A DNA stretch of 64,000 nt, taken from positions 186,001 through 250,000 of the forward strand of contig NZ_BCSX01000018.1 of assembly GCF_001570425.1 (NCBI RefSeq), read 5' to 3'. Positions 1-8,145 of the stretch are shown here, piece by piece. Each line of letters opens with the position of its first letter. The first letter of the stretch is position 1. This DNA comes from Mycolicibacterium brisbanense (GTDB lineage: Bacteria > Actinomycetota > Actinomycetes > Mycobacteriales > Mycobacteriaceae). The translations under genes were made by a program, and so were the position numbers. A model generated the notes under the pieces. That model did not search any database, was not told where the DNA came from, and saw nothing but the letters and a program-made list of their open reading frames with translations.

Positions 1-504
1 GACACCCGCACACAGGATGGGCGCCACCTCGAGCGGATCGACGCCATCGGGGATCCGCGCCGCGTAGGCGGCGTTGACCAGCATGTACGTGCCGAAGCTT
101 CCGTTGACGCTGTAGCCACCGTTTTGTTGGCTCTCGCAAAGGGTTTCCCACCCGGTGCGGCAGTACTCGCAACGGCCGCACGCAGACCACAACCAGGCGT
201 TGCCCACTTTGTCGCCGATGCTGAGGTCGTCGACACCGTCGCCGAGCGCGACGACGGTGCCGTACCCCTCGTGTCCCGGAACGAACGGTGGTTGCGGCTT
301 GACCGGCCAATCACCGTGTGCGGCATGAAGGTCTGTGTGGCAGACGCCGGATGTTTCGAGTTTGACCAACGCCTCACCGTAACCGGGCGTGGGCAGATCC
401 AGTGTTTCGATACGGAGTGGTTCACCGAAGGCGGTTACGAACGCGGCACGCACGCCGTCGGTGGTGTCGGATGTAGTGGGCATGCTGAGGGCGGTAGTCG
501 TCAT
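1..504 (-). CDS. adhP: zinc-dependent alcohol dehydrogenase, AdhP type (C-terminus outside window)
   Basis: The minus-strand reading frame starts at ATG 504 and runs off the left edge, so only about 168 N-terminal residues are visible. It shows the medium-chain Zn-ADH core: GVCHTDLHAAHGDWPVKP (first catalytic zinc ligand Cys), PGHEGYG (His-Glu of the catalytic site), and the four-cysteine structural zinc lobe CGRCEYC...C. The match to the bacterial AdhP (ethanol/propanol-preferring, NAD-dependent) branch is strong. An alternative start is the in-frame ATG at 483. The Rossmann domain is not in the window, so cofactor preference cannot be checked. Confidence 0.93.
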   Translation of the reverse strand, partial: MTTTALSMPTTSDTTDGVRAAFVTAFGEPLRIETLDLPTPGYGEALVKLETSGVCHTDLHAAHGDWPVKPQPPFVPGHEGYGTVVALGDGVDDLSIGDKVGNAWLWSACGRCEYCRTGWETLCESQQNGGYSVNGSFGTYMLVNAAYAARIPDGVDPLEVAPILCAGV

Positions 505-700
505 TGGACCATTGCAGTCCTCGATGAGGGCCCACAGTAGGGCCTTTGGTCCCGTGTGGCAGAACCTGACGGGCAGGGCGATGCGGGCCGGTGCCAGCGG
601 TGGGCACGTCTCTGCCCGGCGGTCCGATTGCGTGCGCGATGAGTTGTCGGCGCGAGCGTGGTCGGCATAGGTGTACGCGTGTTGAGAGGAGAGAACTCAG

Positions 701-1054
701 ATGTCGATAGCGCATGTGCTGGCCGTTGCCCCAGTGTCTGACCTGGCAAGCAGCGAGCGGTGGTACCAGGCACTGTTCGGGCGGCCGGCGGACAACAATC
801 CGATGCCGAATTTGCTCGAGTGGCAGGTGGTACCCGGCGGCTGGGTGCAGGTTTTCGTCGACGCCGAGCGGGCCGGGTCGACGTTACTCAACTTCGCGGT
901 CGATGATCTTGAGCATCATCTCGCCGAATTGCGGCGACGTGGGCTTGACCCGGGCGACATCGTCGACGCGGCCAAAGGCGTTCGGTTGTCAACTATCACC
1001 GACCCCGACGAGAACACCATCCGGCTCATCGGCGGCTTCCGGGTGAAGTACTGA
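701..1054 (+). CDS. VOC (glyoxalase/bleomycin resistance fold) family protein
   Basis: A 117-residue single-domain vicinal-oxygen-chelate protein. The pattern is a beta-alpha-beta module (ADLASSERWYQALFGRP near the start), a central strand with QVFVD, and a terminal DPDENTIRLIGGF strand typical of VOC dioxygenase/glyoxalase-like folds. The start is supported by a GAGAGGAGAG ribosome site 6-8 bases upstream of ATG 701. Substrate cannot be told. The size and single module suggest a homodimer. It lies just before an MPI/DinB-like gene on the same strand (gap about 70 bases), so the two may be cotranscribed. Confidence 0.85.
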   Translation: MSIAHVLAVAPVSDLASSERWYQALFGRPADNNPMPNLLEWQVVPGGWVQVFVDAERAGSTLLNFAVDDLEHHLAELRRRGLDPGDIVDAAKGVRLSTITDPDENTIRLIGGFRVKY

Positions 1055-1122
1055 CCGGCTCGCCCCAAACGGCTTCGGGCGTGACCTCTTCGGCGTGGTG
1101 CGGATGTGGTTGGCTGGTCACC

Positions 1123-1752
1123 ATGGTTGGCGACACGCGTGGGGTGTGGGCCGATGTGCATGCCGAACGACGTGCACTGATCGAGGACTTGAGCGGGCTG
1201 ACGGGGCAGCAATGGGACGTCGCGTCGTTGTGCGCCGGCTGGACCGTTCGCGACGTGGTGGCCCACTTGGCGGCAACGGCGGTCCTGACCAAACGGGGCT
1301 TCGCCGGCGAGTTCCTTCGCGCAGGCTTCAGTGTGGACCGGATCGTGCAACGGCAGGTGATGGCCGGCCGCAAAACCGACCCGTCGGAACTTCTGGCGGC
1401 ATTGCGGGCATCGGCGAATTCGACTGCGTCCCCGCCGCTTCCCGTGATTTCGCGCATCGTCGAGATCGTCGTGCATGGAGAGGACATTCGTCGCCCACTC
1501 GGGCTGGACCATGTGTACTGCACCGATCACATCGGAGCTGCCGTCGGATACATGGCGGCCGATCGACGGTCGGGTGGGCGGAAGCGTCTGGCTGGCTTGC
1601 GGTTGATCGGGACCGATGTCGACTTCGTCATCGGTGACGGGCCGGAGATCGAGGGGCCTGTGGTGTCGTTGTTGCTCGCGGCGTGCGGTCGTCGCGTAGC
1701 GCTGCCGGAGTTGTCCGGACCCGGAGTCGAGGAACTCAGCCGGCGGATCTAG
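1123..1752 (+). CDS. maleylpyruvate isomerase / DinB-like family protein (mycothiol-dependent type)
   Basis: About 209 residues of the TIGR03083-like family, actinobacterial four-helix DinB/MPI proteins, some of which use mycothiol. The N-terminal helix (VHAERRALIEDLSGL) is followed by the family signature WDVASLCAGWTVRDVVAHL, with the metal-binding His, and later EIVVHGEDIRRPLG, giving a second His pair. I chose ATG 1123. An in-frame GTG at 1081 would add a Cys/Trp-rich stretch that does not look like family sequence. Its stop abuts the stop of the convergent response regulator at 1753, so no separate terminator fits. Substrate is unknown. Confidence 0.82.
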   Translation: MVGDTRGVWADVHAERRALIEDLSGLTGQQWDVASLCAGWTVRDVVAHLAATAVLTKRGFAGEFLRAGFSVDRIVQRQVMAGRKTDPSELLAALRASANSTASPPLPVISRIVEIVVHGEDIRRPLGLDHVYCTDHIGAAVGYMAADRRSGGRKRLAGLRLIGTDVDFVIGDGPEIEGPVVSLLLAACGRRVALPELSGPGVEELSRRI

Positions 1753-2436
1753 TTACCGCGCAGGGCGACTGGGCGGTTTGTCGACAGCCACGAACTCCTG
1801 TTCCGGCCGGCCCGTCGTGCCGTAGCGCAGCTGGATCTTGACCTCGCCGGCGGTGGCCAATGTCGACAGATACCGCTGCGCCGTTGCGCGGGATACCCCG
1901 ATCTCCGTGGAGACCTCGGCTGACGACATCGCCCGACCCGAGGTGCGAAGTGCTTGGAGCACCAGCTGTTTGGTCGGCGAGGCAACGGCCGTGGAGGATT
2001 GCGCAGGGGCGATGCGGGGGCGAAGGGCATCCAGGGCCGAGTCGACTTCGCTGCCGCCGAGGTTGGTCCCGGACAGGATTCGGCGATAGCGCGCATACCC
2101 CGACAGCCGGGCGGCGAGGTCGGTCGGTGCGAACGGCTTGACCAGATAGCTCAGCGCGCCGGCCGCTATCGCTGCGCGGATCGTGCGAGCATCGGTGGCC
2201 GCGCTCAAAACCATGCTGTCGCACTGTAGTTCGCGGACGAAGTCAATTCCTGAGCCGTCAGGAAGATAGACGTCCACCAGGGCGAGGTCGACCGGTGGGG
2301 CCTTGTGAGCGGCGGCCAGCGTCGTCACCGTCGTCGACACCGAGAACCCCGGCAAGGCGTTGACGATGCCCGCGTGCATGTTCGCCACCCGGAAGTCGTC
2401 GTCGACCACCAGCACCGTCAGTTCTGTGCCACCCAT
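1753..2436 (-). CDS. response regulator, CitB/DcuR (DpiA) family
   Basis: A 227-residue two-component response regulator. The receiver domain occupies residues 1-120, with the acidic pocket VVDDD (11-14), phospho-acceptor Asp55 in LALVDVYLPDG and conserved Lys100 in LVKPF. The C-terminal half has a winged-HTH-like segment (SSAEVSTEIGVSRATAQRYLSTL, about 175-200) as in DcuR/CitB regulators of C4-dicarboxylate or citrate use. ATG 2436 overlaps the end of the kinase gene by 19 bases, so the two are translationally coupled. A longer in-frame start at 2493 would sit deep inside the kinase. It likely controls the adjacent MFS transporter, and a repeated motif in this window is a candidate binding site. 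Confidence 0.92.
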   Translation of the reverse strand: MGGTELTVLVVDDDFRVANMHAGIVNALPGFSVSTTVTTLAAAHKAPPVDLALVDVYLPDGSGIDFVRELQCDSMVLSAATDARTIRAAIAAGALSYLVKPFAPTDLAARLSGYARYRRILSGTNLGGSEVDSALDALRPRIAPAQSSTAVASPTKQLVLQALRTSGRAMSSAEVSTEIGVSRATAQRYLSTLATAGEVKIQLRYGTTGRPEQEFVAVDKPPSRPAR

Positions 2437-4106
2437 TGGGCTTCCTCCTCCACCATCACACCCGGTAGCCGGGCGATGAACTCTGCGCCGCACAATTTCG
2501 CGTCAGCATTACCTGGGCTCGACAGCCGGATGTCGCCTCCCAGCGCACGACTGATCTGCCGGGACAGAGCCATGCCGATGCCGCGTCCGCCCGGTATGCC
2601 GGAGTCCGGCTTGGTCGACTTGCCCTCGGTGAACACATGCTCGACGAAATCAGGCGCAACCCCGTCACCGGTGTCGGCCACGGTGATGTGCAATGTCGAA
2701 CCATCCTGCAGGAGCTCGACTTCCACGACTTTGTCGGCTTGCGCGCCGGTGCGGGCTGCGTAGATGGCGTTGTCCAGCAGATTGCCGAGCACTGATGTCA
2801 CATCCACCGGAAGCGCGAGCCTGCCGGGCGCCCAGGTGTTCTCGCCGATCGTCAGGGTGACGCCGGCTTCTCGGGCGACAGCGGCCTTCGCCGCCAGGAA
2901 TGCTTGCAGGAATGCATCGCGGACGGCCTCGATGCCCGGCAGCGCCGAGCCCATCGGGCCGGAGCCGAGCAGTTCCTCCACATACTGCGCTGCCTCGTCG
3001 ACATGTCCGCTGTGCAGCAGACCGTTGAGCAGATGCAGCCGGTTGGCGAACTCGTGGCGCTGGGCCCGCAGCACCGTGCTCATCAGCTGCACGGCGTCGA
3101 GTTCGCGGGTCAACGATTCGACGTCGGTACGATCCCGCACGACCAACACGGTGCCCAGCTCACGGCCGTCGCGGGTGACCGGTCGTGAGGACACGACCAC
3201 GATCCGGTCGCCGACGGTGGCGATGCTCGGTGTGGCGTCCGCGGCCCGAAACACCTCAAGCACCCGTGGGGTCAGGCCAATGTCCTCCGCGGGCCTGCCC
3301 GCCTCGCGGCCGACCTCGAGCAGCCGGGAGGCTTCGTCGTTGATGAATGTTGTCTTCCAGGCGGTGTCGACGGCGAGCACGCCCTCGTCGATACCGTGCA
3401 GCACCGCGGCCTGGCTGCGGATCAACTCTGCCATTTCCGAAGGCTGCAAGCCCATGGTCAGCCCGCGCCAGCGCCGGGCGAGAAGATACGAGCCGACCAC
3501 GCCGATGAGTAGTGCCAGGCCGACCAGGACCGCCGCGGTCCGCACATCGGTCCACAGCTGGCGGTGCACCGCGGACGTCGAGATGCCGATGCTGACCTCG
3601 CCGATGACACGGTTCGAATCCGGCGCCAGCACAGGTACTTTCGCGCGCACGGACGGTCCGAGGGTGCCCGACTCGCGGGTTACCACCTCGTGGCCCGCGA
3701 GCGCTTCGGTGGGATCGGTGCTGACATGCTTGCCGAGTTCGTCGCGGTTGGGATGCGAGAGCCGGATGCCCTGACTGTTGGTGATCACCACGAACAGCAC
3801 GCCGGTGCGCTGTTGGATCTCGGTGGCCAATTGCTGCAGCGGACCGCTCGCCAGCTCGTCGGTGAGCGCCGGGCTCGGGACCAGCGGGGTGGCGTCGTAG
3901 CGCGCGACATCGGCACGGACGGCGGGCGCGAACGCGATGGCGCGTGCCATGTCCAGTGACCGGTCCTCGTACTGGGCGGCGAGACGCTCGTGGCTCATGA
4001 AGGCCAGCAGACCGCCGGCGATGCCCAGCGTGAGCGTCACTACGGCGACTTGTAGCAACAGCACCTGGGTGGCAAGCCGCACATCCATGTGCAGCCTTCT
4101 GACCAT
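2418..4106 (-). CDS. sensor histidine kinase, CitA/DcuS family
   Basis: A 562-residue membrane sensor kinase. TM1 lies at about residues 13-35, followed by an extracytoplasmic sensor (Cache/PDC-like, about 36-175), TM2 (AAVLVGLALLIGVVGSYLL), and a cytoplasmic PAS (AVLHGIDEGVLAVD). The H-box is AQRHEFANRLHLLNGLL, the LytS/CitA type where His precedes E-F-x-N. An HATPase_c domain follows with N-box LGNLLDNAIYAA, G1 VADTGDGVAPD and G2 GGRGIGMALS. This architecture is known for citrate and C4-dicarboxylate sensors. Start ATG 4106 (MVRRLHMD) was chosen because a charged N-terminus then precedes TM1; ATG 4088 is an alternative. It lies downstream of the MFS gene (71-base gap) with its own copy of the recurrent motif at 4129-4146. 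Confidence 0.93.
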   Translation of the reverse strand: MVRRLHMDVRLATQVLLLQVAVVTLTLGIAGGLLAFMSHERLAAQYEDRSLDMARAIAFAPAVRADVARYDATPLVPSPALTDELASGPLQQLATEIQQRTGVLFVVITNSQGIRLSHPNRDELGKHVSTDPTEALAGHEVVTRESGTLGPSVRAKVPVLAPDSNRVIGEVSIGISTSAVHRQLWTDVRTAAVLVGLALLIGVVGSYLLARRWRGLTMGLQPSEMAELIRSQAAVLHGIDEGVLAVDTAWKTTFINDEASRLLEVGREAGRPAEDIGLTPRVLEVFRAADATPSIATVGDRIVVVSSRPVTRDGRELGTVLVVRDRTDVESLTRELDAVQLMSTVLRAQRHEFANRLHLLNGLLHSGHVDEAAQYVEELLGSGPMGSALPGIEAVRDAFLQAFLAAKAAVAREAGVTLTIGENTWAPGRLALPVDVTSVLGNLLDNAIYAARTGAQADKVVEVELLQDGSTLHITVADTGDGVAPDFVEHVFTEGKSTKPDSGIPGGRGIGMALSRQISRALGGDIRLSSPGNADAKLCGAEFIARLPGVMVEEEAQWVAQN

Positions 4107-4128
4107 GGGCTGAGCGTACGCGCCGTCT

Positions 4129-4146
4129 TGAGCACAATGAGCAAAA
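4129..4146 (-). promoter_or_regulatory. recurrent motif copy (site D) upstream of sensor kinase
   Basis: Read on the minus strand this is TTTTGCTCATTGTGCTCA, 23 bases before the kinase ATG. It contains the hexamer TGCTCA twice, 9 bases apart. The same 18-mer with one or two changes occurs at 6287-6304 and 32075-32092, and a weaker version at 8146-8163. That suggests a shared transcription factor site. Function is inferred from recurrence only. Confidence 0.5.
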
Positions 4147-4154
4147 CTTGCGAT

Positions 4155-4183
4155 CCGGTCACGTGTCTGCAGACCGGTCACGT
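4155..4183. repeat. tandem 10-bp direct repeat CCGGTCACGT
   Basis: CCGGTCACGT occurs at 4155-4164 and again at 4174-4183, 19 bases apart (about two helical turns). The second copy overlaps the stop codon of the MFS gene. It sits just upstream of the kinase-proximal motif and could be part of an internal promoter for the kinase-regulator pair, or chance. Confidence 0.35.
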
Positions 4184-5581
4184 CGGATTGATGTCGTCGA
4201 GACTCTTGCCCGTGGTGCGCGGTCCGATCGGCGCGATCACCGCGATCGTGGCGGCGAGCGCCACCAGCACGACAGCGAACATCGCCGTGGCCCCGTAGTG
4301 GTCGAGCACCGGGACGAGAATGAACGGAAGCGCCGCGCTGGACAGCCGCGAGACCGAGTAGGTCCACCCGACCGCGGTTGCGCGCACGTCGCTGGGGAAG
4401 ATCTCCGCCTGATACACGTGGTAGATGTTCGAGAACACGTTGCTCGAGGCGGTGATCAGCAACCCGTACACGACGATGAGTACGTGAACGGTCGCGGTTG
4501 CGAACAGCACACCGCAGACTGCCATCACGACGACGGTCACCATGATCAAGTACTTGCGCTCGAACCGCTTGAGCAGCGGGATGGAGATGAGCGAACCGAG
4601 TGGGTAGCCGATGAAGGACACGGCCGTGAACAGCAGCGACGAGGTGATGTTGTAACCCCGGCTGACCAGTACCAGCACCGCCAGCGTGCCGAACCCGTAG
4701 TAGCCGAAGGGCTGGAACAGGTGGAAGACGCCGAGCATGATCAGCCGCTGCCGGTAGGGCGACTGCCGCAGGCGCGAGAGCGCCGACGCGGCCGGTGCCG
4801 GCGCCACTGTGACGACTTCATCGGCCTCATCGCGGTCGGCCGGGATCTGCGGGGCCGGATCGGTGCCGCCGGCGAAGGTGCGCAGCGCGACGCGAGCTTC
4901 ATCCATGCGCCCGGCACCGGCCAGCCATCTCGGTGACTCCGGCAGGCTGCGGCGCAGCACGATGATGAACACCGCGCCGATCGCGCCGATCACCAAGAGG
5001 ATTCGCCAACCGTCGACGCCGAACAGGCTGCGGCCGGCAAGCCACAGTGACAGGAAGCCCAGTGCCGGTACCGCGAGGAAGGAGCAGGTGTAGGCCCACG
5101 CGGCCATGCGTCCCCGATGAGCCTTCGGCAGTACGTCGGCGAGATACGAGTCGGCGATGGGATATTCGGCTCCCACACCGATGCCGGCCATGAAACGTGC
5201 TGCCACGAGCAGCCATGCGTTGGGTGCGAAGGCGGCGATGACGCTCCACACCGAGAACCACACCAGGGTGAGCAGGAAGGCTCGCCGGCGCCCGATGCGA
5301 TCGGCGATCTGGCCGAATGCTATGGCGCCGACGAACATTCCGAGGAATGACGACGCGAGGAGCAGCTGTAGCGCAGTGCCGCCCAGCCCGTAGTGCGTCT
5401 TGAGCGTCGCGGCGATCGTGCTGGACAGGAAGATCTCGTACACCTCGAAGAAGAGGCCGAGTCCGATGGCCATGACCGCTCTGCGATGGACGGGGCCGAC
5501 CGGAAGGTTGTCGAGCAGCCGCCCGATCTGCCGCTGTTCGCTGTCCCGGTCGGGCTGTGCTGTAGGTGTCATCGTGGTCAT
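4178..5581 (-). CDS. MFS transporter (metabolite:H+ symporter type)
   Basis: A 467-residue major facilitator with about 12 hydrophobic segments. It carries the MFS loop 2-3 signature (GQIADRIGRRRAFLLT), a second conserved motif FMAGIGVGAEYPIADSYLADVLPKAHRG and a long cytoplasmic middle loop (PESPRWLAGAGRM... to RLRQSPYRQRL). This pattern is typical of sugar- and metabolite-porter subgroups importing organic acids or aromatic acids. Start ATG 5581 overlaps the stop of the upstream gene (ATGA). It is placed with a CitA/DcuS-type two-component system, which favours an organic acid as substrate; this is inference. Confidence 0.9.
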   Translation of the reverse strand: MTTMTPTAQPDRDSEQRQIGRLLDNLPVGPVHRRAVMAIGLGLFFEVYEIFLSSTIAATLKTHYGLGGTALQLLLASSFLGMFVGAIAFGQIADRIGRRRAFLLTLVWFSVWSVIAAFAPNAWLLVAARFMAGIGVGAEYPIADSYLADVLPKAHRGRMAAWAYTCSFLAVPALGFLSLWLAGRSLFGVDGWRILLVIGAIGAVFIIVLRRSLPESPRWLAGAGRMDEARVALRTFAGGTDPAPQIPADRDEADEVVTVAPAPAASALSRLRQSPYRQRLIMLGVFHLFQPFGYYGFGTLAVLVLVSRGYNITSSLLFTAVSFIGYPLGSLISIPLLKRFERKYLIMVTVVVMAVCGVLFATATVHVLIVVYGLLITASSNVFSNIYHVYQAEIFPSDVRATAVGWTYSVSRLSSAALPFILVPVLDHYGATAMFAVVLVALAATIAVIAPIGPRTTGKSLDDINPT

Positions 5582-6177
5582 TTCGCGTGTCCGAAGTTGT
5601 GCAGCCAGCGGCCGTCGTGGTCGTGACGATGAGTGAACCAGGAGAAGAAGCTGTGATTCCAGCTTCTGGGCGTCGACACGCTGTCGTGGTTCGACTGGGG
5701 TTGCGGCGGCGGAGACGGCCGCTTGACGGCATTCGATGTCTTGTGGCCCGTGGGCGCCGGGTGATTCGTGGTGGTGCGCATCGTGTGAACGACGGGCGTG
5801 GGCGCCGGTACCGCCGGCGGTGACACCGCTTGCGAGGGGGGCGCCGCGGCCGGCGCCACCGCGGGGGCCGCAGCGGTGAGGGTGGCCGTGTCGACAGTCG
5901 TGCTCGGGCGTGCGTGCAGGGCGCCGAAGAAACCGACTGACGCTGCGACCGCCAGGCCACCCGCGATCAGGGGCAGGGCACGTCGGCGTATGAACCGATG
6001 GTGCGGTTCGCGGGCCAGCTGTGGCACGGCGGACTCGGGCGGCTCGGCCGACCACGCGTAATGGGTGGTGGCTGAGTCTGCCGCGGCGGCGCGCATGGTC
6101 ACCGTCTGGGGAACGCTGGCGGCCATGGTCGCGGCGGACCATGGGTCGTCGGTGTGGTTCGGAGGCCGCGTCGTCAT
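5578..6177 (-). CDS. Pro/Ala-rich single-pass membrane protein
   Basis: A 199-residue protein with no recognised family. It has a hydrophilic N-terminus (about 75 residues), one membrane segment (ALPLIAGGLAVAASVGFFGAL) and then an Ala/Pro/Thr-rich extracytoplasmic tail ending in a His/Trp-rich region (WNHSFFSWFTHRHDHDGRW). Start ATG 6177 has an AAGGAG site six bases upstream; an earlier ATG at 6207 lacks one. Its stop overlaps the start of the MFS transporter by four bases, so it is the first gene of the transporter-kinase-regulator operon. A role as accessory or sensor partner of the transporter is possible but only inferred from context. Confidence 0.75.
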   Translation of the reverse strand: MTTRPPNHTDDPWSAATMAASVPQTVTMRAAAADSATTHYAWSAEPPESAVPQLAREPHHRFIRRRALPLIAGGLAVAASVGFFGALHARPSTTVDTATLTAAAPAVAPAAAPPSQAVSPPAVPAPTPVVHTMRTTTNHPAPTGHKTSNAVKRPSPPPQPQSNHDSVSTPRSWNHSFFSWFTHRHDHDGRWLHNFGHAK

Positions 6178-6247
6178 TTGTCGCTCCTTGTGTGGGGCCT
6201 TGGTCATCTGTGCTCACGACGCTAGGGAACTGCCTGCGCGCTGGCCC

Positions 6248-6304
6248 GCTTGTGCGCACAAGCCGTACAAGTACGCGTTTTGTCACTTTTGCGCATTGTG
6301 CTCA
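6248..6304. promoter_or_regulatory. bipartite regulatory element (site A) between MFS operon and hydrolase
   Basis: A perfect 16-bp palindrome GCTTGTGCGCACAAGC (6248-6263) is followed 23 bases later by TTTTGCGCATTGTGCTCA (6287-6304). The same pair in the same order and nearly the same spacing recurs at 32037-32092. The element sits 71 bases upstream of the minus-strand operon start (6177) and about 200 bases upstream of the plus-strand hydrolase (6507), so it could serve either promoter. Binding protein unknown; the neighbouring response regulator is a candidate. Confidence 0.6.
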
Positions 6305-6396
6305 CGTAGTTGTAGTCGGCTCGAATCCCCAATTCCCGCAACGTATTCAGGACGCCAAGCGACGCGGTCAATGCACACAAACTCCAAATCGGCGAG

Positions 6397-6417
6397 TTGT
6401 GCGGGTAGCGCGCACAA
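6397..6417. promoter_or_regulatory. imperfect inverted repeat TTGTGCG-N7-CGCACAA
   Basis: TTGTGCG (6397-6403) and its complement CGCACAA (6411-6417) flank a 7-base spacer, 90 bases upstream of the hydrolase ATG. The half-sites equal those of the palindrome at 6248-6263, so this may be an auxiliary operator for the plus-strand gene. Confidence 0.4.
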
Positions 6418-6506
6418 GCGAGCCGCCGGGTGCATCTCCGCCGTAGGTTCTGGCGCAGCGAAATACCGGGACCGTACCGGTGTCCACCCGTACCGAGGAG
6501 TGCATC

Positions 6507-7529
6507 ATGTCGGTTGCCCCCGAACCATTGGTGCCCAACGTGTTTGGGCCTGCGGCAGCACGCGAGGAGTGCGTCGCGCGGACGGTGACGACGAAGGACG
6601 GCGTCCTTCTCGCGATATCGGAGTACCCTTCTGAACACGCCGACGCGCCGACAGTTGTTTTGCTGCATGGTCTTCTGCTCTCGCAAGAGAGCTGGGGACT
6701 GCAGGTGGGTGAACTGCGCCGCCGTTACGGCGGCAGGGTTCGGGTCATCGCCTACGACCACCGCGGTCACGGCAGGTCGGCCGGCGCGCCAATGCACACC
6801 TACGAAATCTCCCAACTCGCAGCCGATCTCGCAGAGGTCTTGACGGCGATGCACATCACCGGCCCGTTGACTCTGGCCGGCCATTCGATGGGCGGCATGA
6901 CAGCGCTCGCATACTTCGGTCGCGCGGCGTCGCAACGTCCCGTCGAGCCTGCAGGTCTGGTCCTGGTGGGAACTGCGGCAGGCAGCATCGCCCAGCGGGG
7001 GATCGGTCGCCTGCTGGCAACTCCTGCTCCGGGCGCGCTGTTCGGGCTGGTTCACCGCATGCCACAGCGGGCGACCGACAAAGCCGTCCAGGCGCTCGTC
7101 CGCCCGTTGGGTCAGGTGCTGAGCACGTTCTCGGGTGACGGCACCACGGCCGCAGCGGTCGCCGCCGTGGGGGCCGCAGCCCTGCGGACAGCGTCACTGA
7201 CGACAGCCGCCGGCTTTCTGCCGAGCCTCAAACGCTACGACATGTACCACGCTCTGGAGTCCATTGCTGCCAAGACGTTCGTCGTCAGCGGCGGCAACGA
7301 CGTCCTGACGCCGCCTTCGCATTCGCGTGACCTGGCCGCGGCCATTCCCGGAGCGGTCCACCTGCACCATCCGAGCGCCGGCCACATGCTGCTGCACGAC
7401 GCCGCCGAATGTGTCACCGATGCCATCGGGAGGGCGATGGGCATGCATCGCGGTTTCCGTCGTCCCGCCCGTGTGCGCACGTCCGGGAACCGCGCTTCTG
7501 CAGCGCAACTCGCCGTCGTGGTGTCATGA
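6507..7529 (+). CDS. alpha/beta hydrolase
   Basis: A 340-residue alpha/beta hydrolase fold protein. It shows the oxyanion-loop motif VVLLHGLLLSQESW (about 50-63), YDHRGHGRS, the nucleophile elbow AGHSMGG with Ser127, a late Asp region (VVSGGNDVLTPP) and His in SAGHMLLHD. Start ATG 6507 follows a GAGGAG site; a GTG at 6480 is possible but lacks one. Substrate unknown; esterases and lipases of this type are common in mycobacteria. It is divergent from the MFS/two-component operon and shares its 329-base intergenic region, which holds the bipartite element and an extra TTGTGCG inverted repeat. Confidence 0.9.
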   Translation: MSVAPEPLVPNVFGPAAAREECVARTVTTKDGVLLAISEYPSEHADAPTVVLLHGLLLSQESWGLQVGELRRRYGGRVRVIAYDHRGHGRSAGAPMHTYEISQLAADLAEVLTAMHITGPLTLAGHSMGGMTALAYFGRAASQRPVEPAGLVLVGTAAGSIAQRGIGRLLATPAPGALFGLVHRMPQRATDKAVQALVRPLGQVLSTFSGDGTTAAAVAAVGAAALRTASLTTAAGFLPSLKRYDMYHALESIAAKTFVVSGGNDVLTPPSHSRDLAAAIPGAVHLHHPSAGHMLLHDAAECVTDAIGRAMGMHRGFRRPARVRTSGNRASAAQLAVVVS

Positions 7530-7557
7530 GCGATGCGCTGAATGACAGCGCGCCGGA

Positions 7558-8037
7558 CTAGGCCCGATGCTGCGCCAGCTCGGCGAGGTGTTTGAGCGAG
7601 TTGTCGAGGTGCTGCCGGTCGAACGGCGGGAACCCGATGTGTTCCCGAATGGCCTGCGGTACCGCCGACCAGTCATAGGTCAGTGTGACCTCCGTCCGGT
7701 CGACCTCAACCTGCTTGAGGTCGTATCGCCAGATCCAGCCGCCGAACTCGAGGTGGTCGTCGTCGGCGCCTTGGCCCGGCAGCCACGCAATCACATGCGG
7801 CGGCTCGAAGACCTCGACTCGGTTGGCCATCTCGTAGTGCATACCTCCGTAGTTGGAGTGGTACATCGCCATTCGGAAGACCTGGCCCACTGCGGTCAGC
7901 TGTTTGCCGTCCAGCGACTCGCGCACCCAGCCGGTGCCGTCGATCGCTTGATGCATGGTCGGGTCCGCCAGCACGGCGAAGACGGTGGTCGCCGGCGCGT
8001 TGATGGTGCACGCGGCGCTCATGGTTTCGTCAGTCAT
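7558..8037 (-). CDS. SRPBCC (START-like) family protein
   Basis: A 159-residue protein of the polyketide cyclase/START-like superfamily. It begins with a strand containing INAPATTVFAVLADPTMHQAIDGTGW and ends with WSAVP...FPPFDRQHLDNSLKHLAELA, the C-terminal helix that closes the ligand pocket. Single domain, no signal peptide. The ligand is unknown. Start ATG 8037 is taken; ATG 8022 is possible. Convergent with the upstream hydrolase (28-base gap) and divergent from the small secreted protein gene at 8248, with a motif-containing region between. Confidence 0.82.
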   Translation of the reverse strand: MTDETMSAACTINAPATTVFAVLADPTMHQAIDGTGWVRESLDGKQLTAVGQVFRMAMYHSNYGGMHYEMANRVEVFEPPHVIAWLPGQGADDDHLEFGGWIWRYDLKQVEVDRTEVTLTYDWSAVPQAIREHIGFPPFDRQHLDNSLKHLAELAQHRA

Positions 8038-8145
8038 GCCGGTACAGACCGGCGGTGGCCCGGTAACTCATCGAACCGCCGCCGGCCGGTCGAGTCCCAT
8101 CTGCTTGGTGTCGGACCGGAGCAGTGAGCAGAACGCGGAAAAGCC

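Noticed and set aside
4148..4936. Long plus-strand open frame opposite the MFS transporter
   Set aside because: Its product is dominated by Arg/Gly/His/Asp with no fold-like pattern. It is the antisense shadow of the transporter gene, whose TM pattern is clear.
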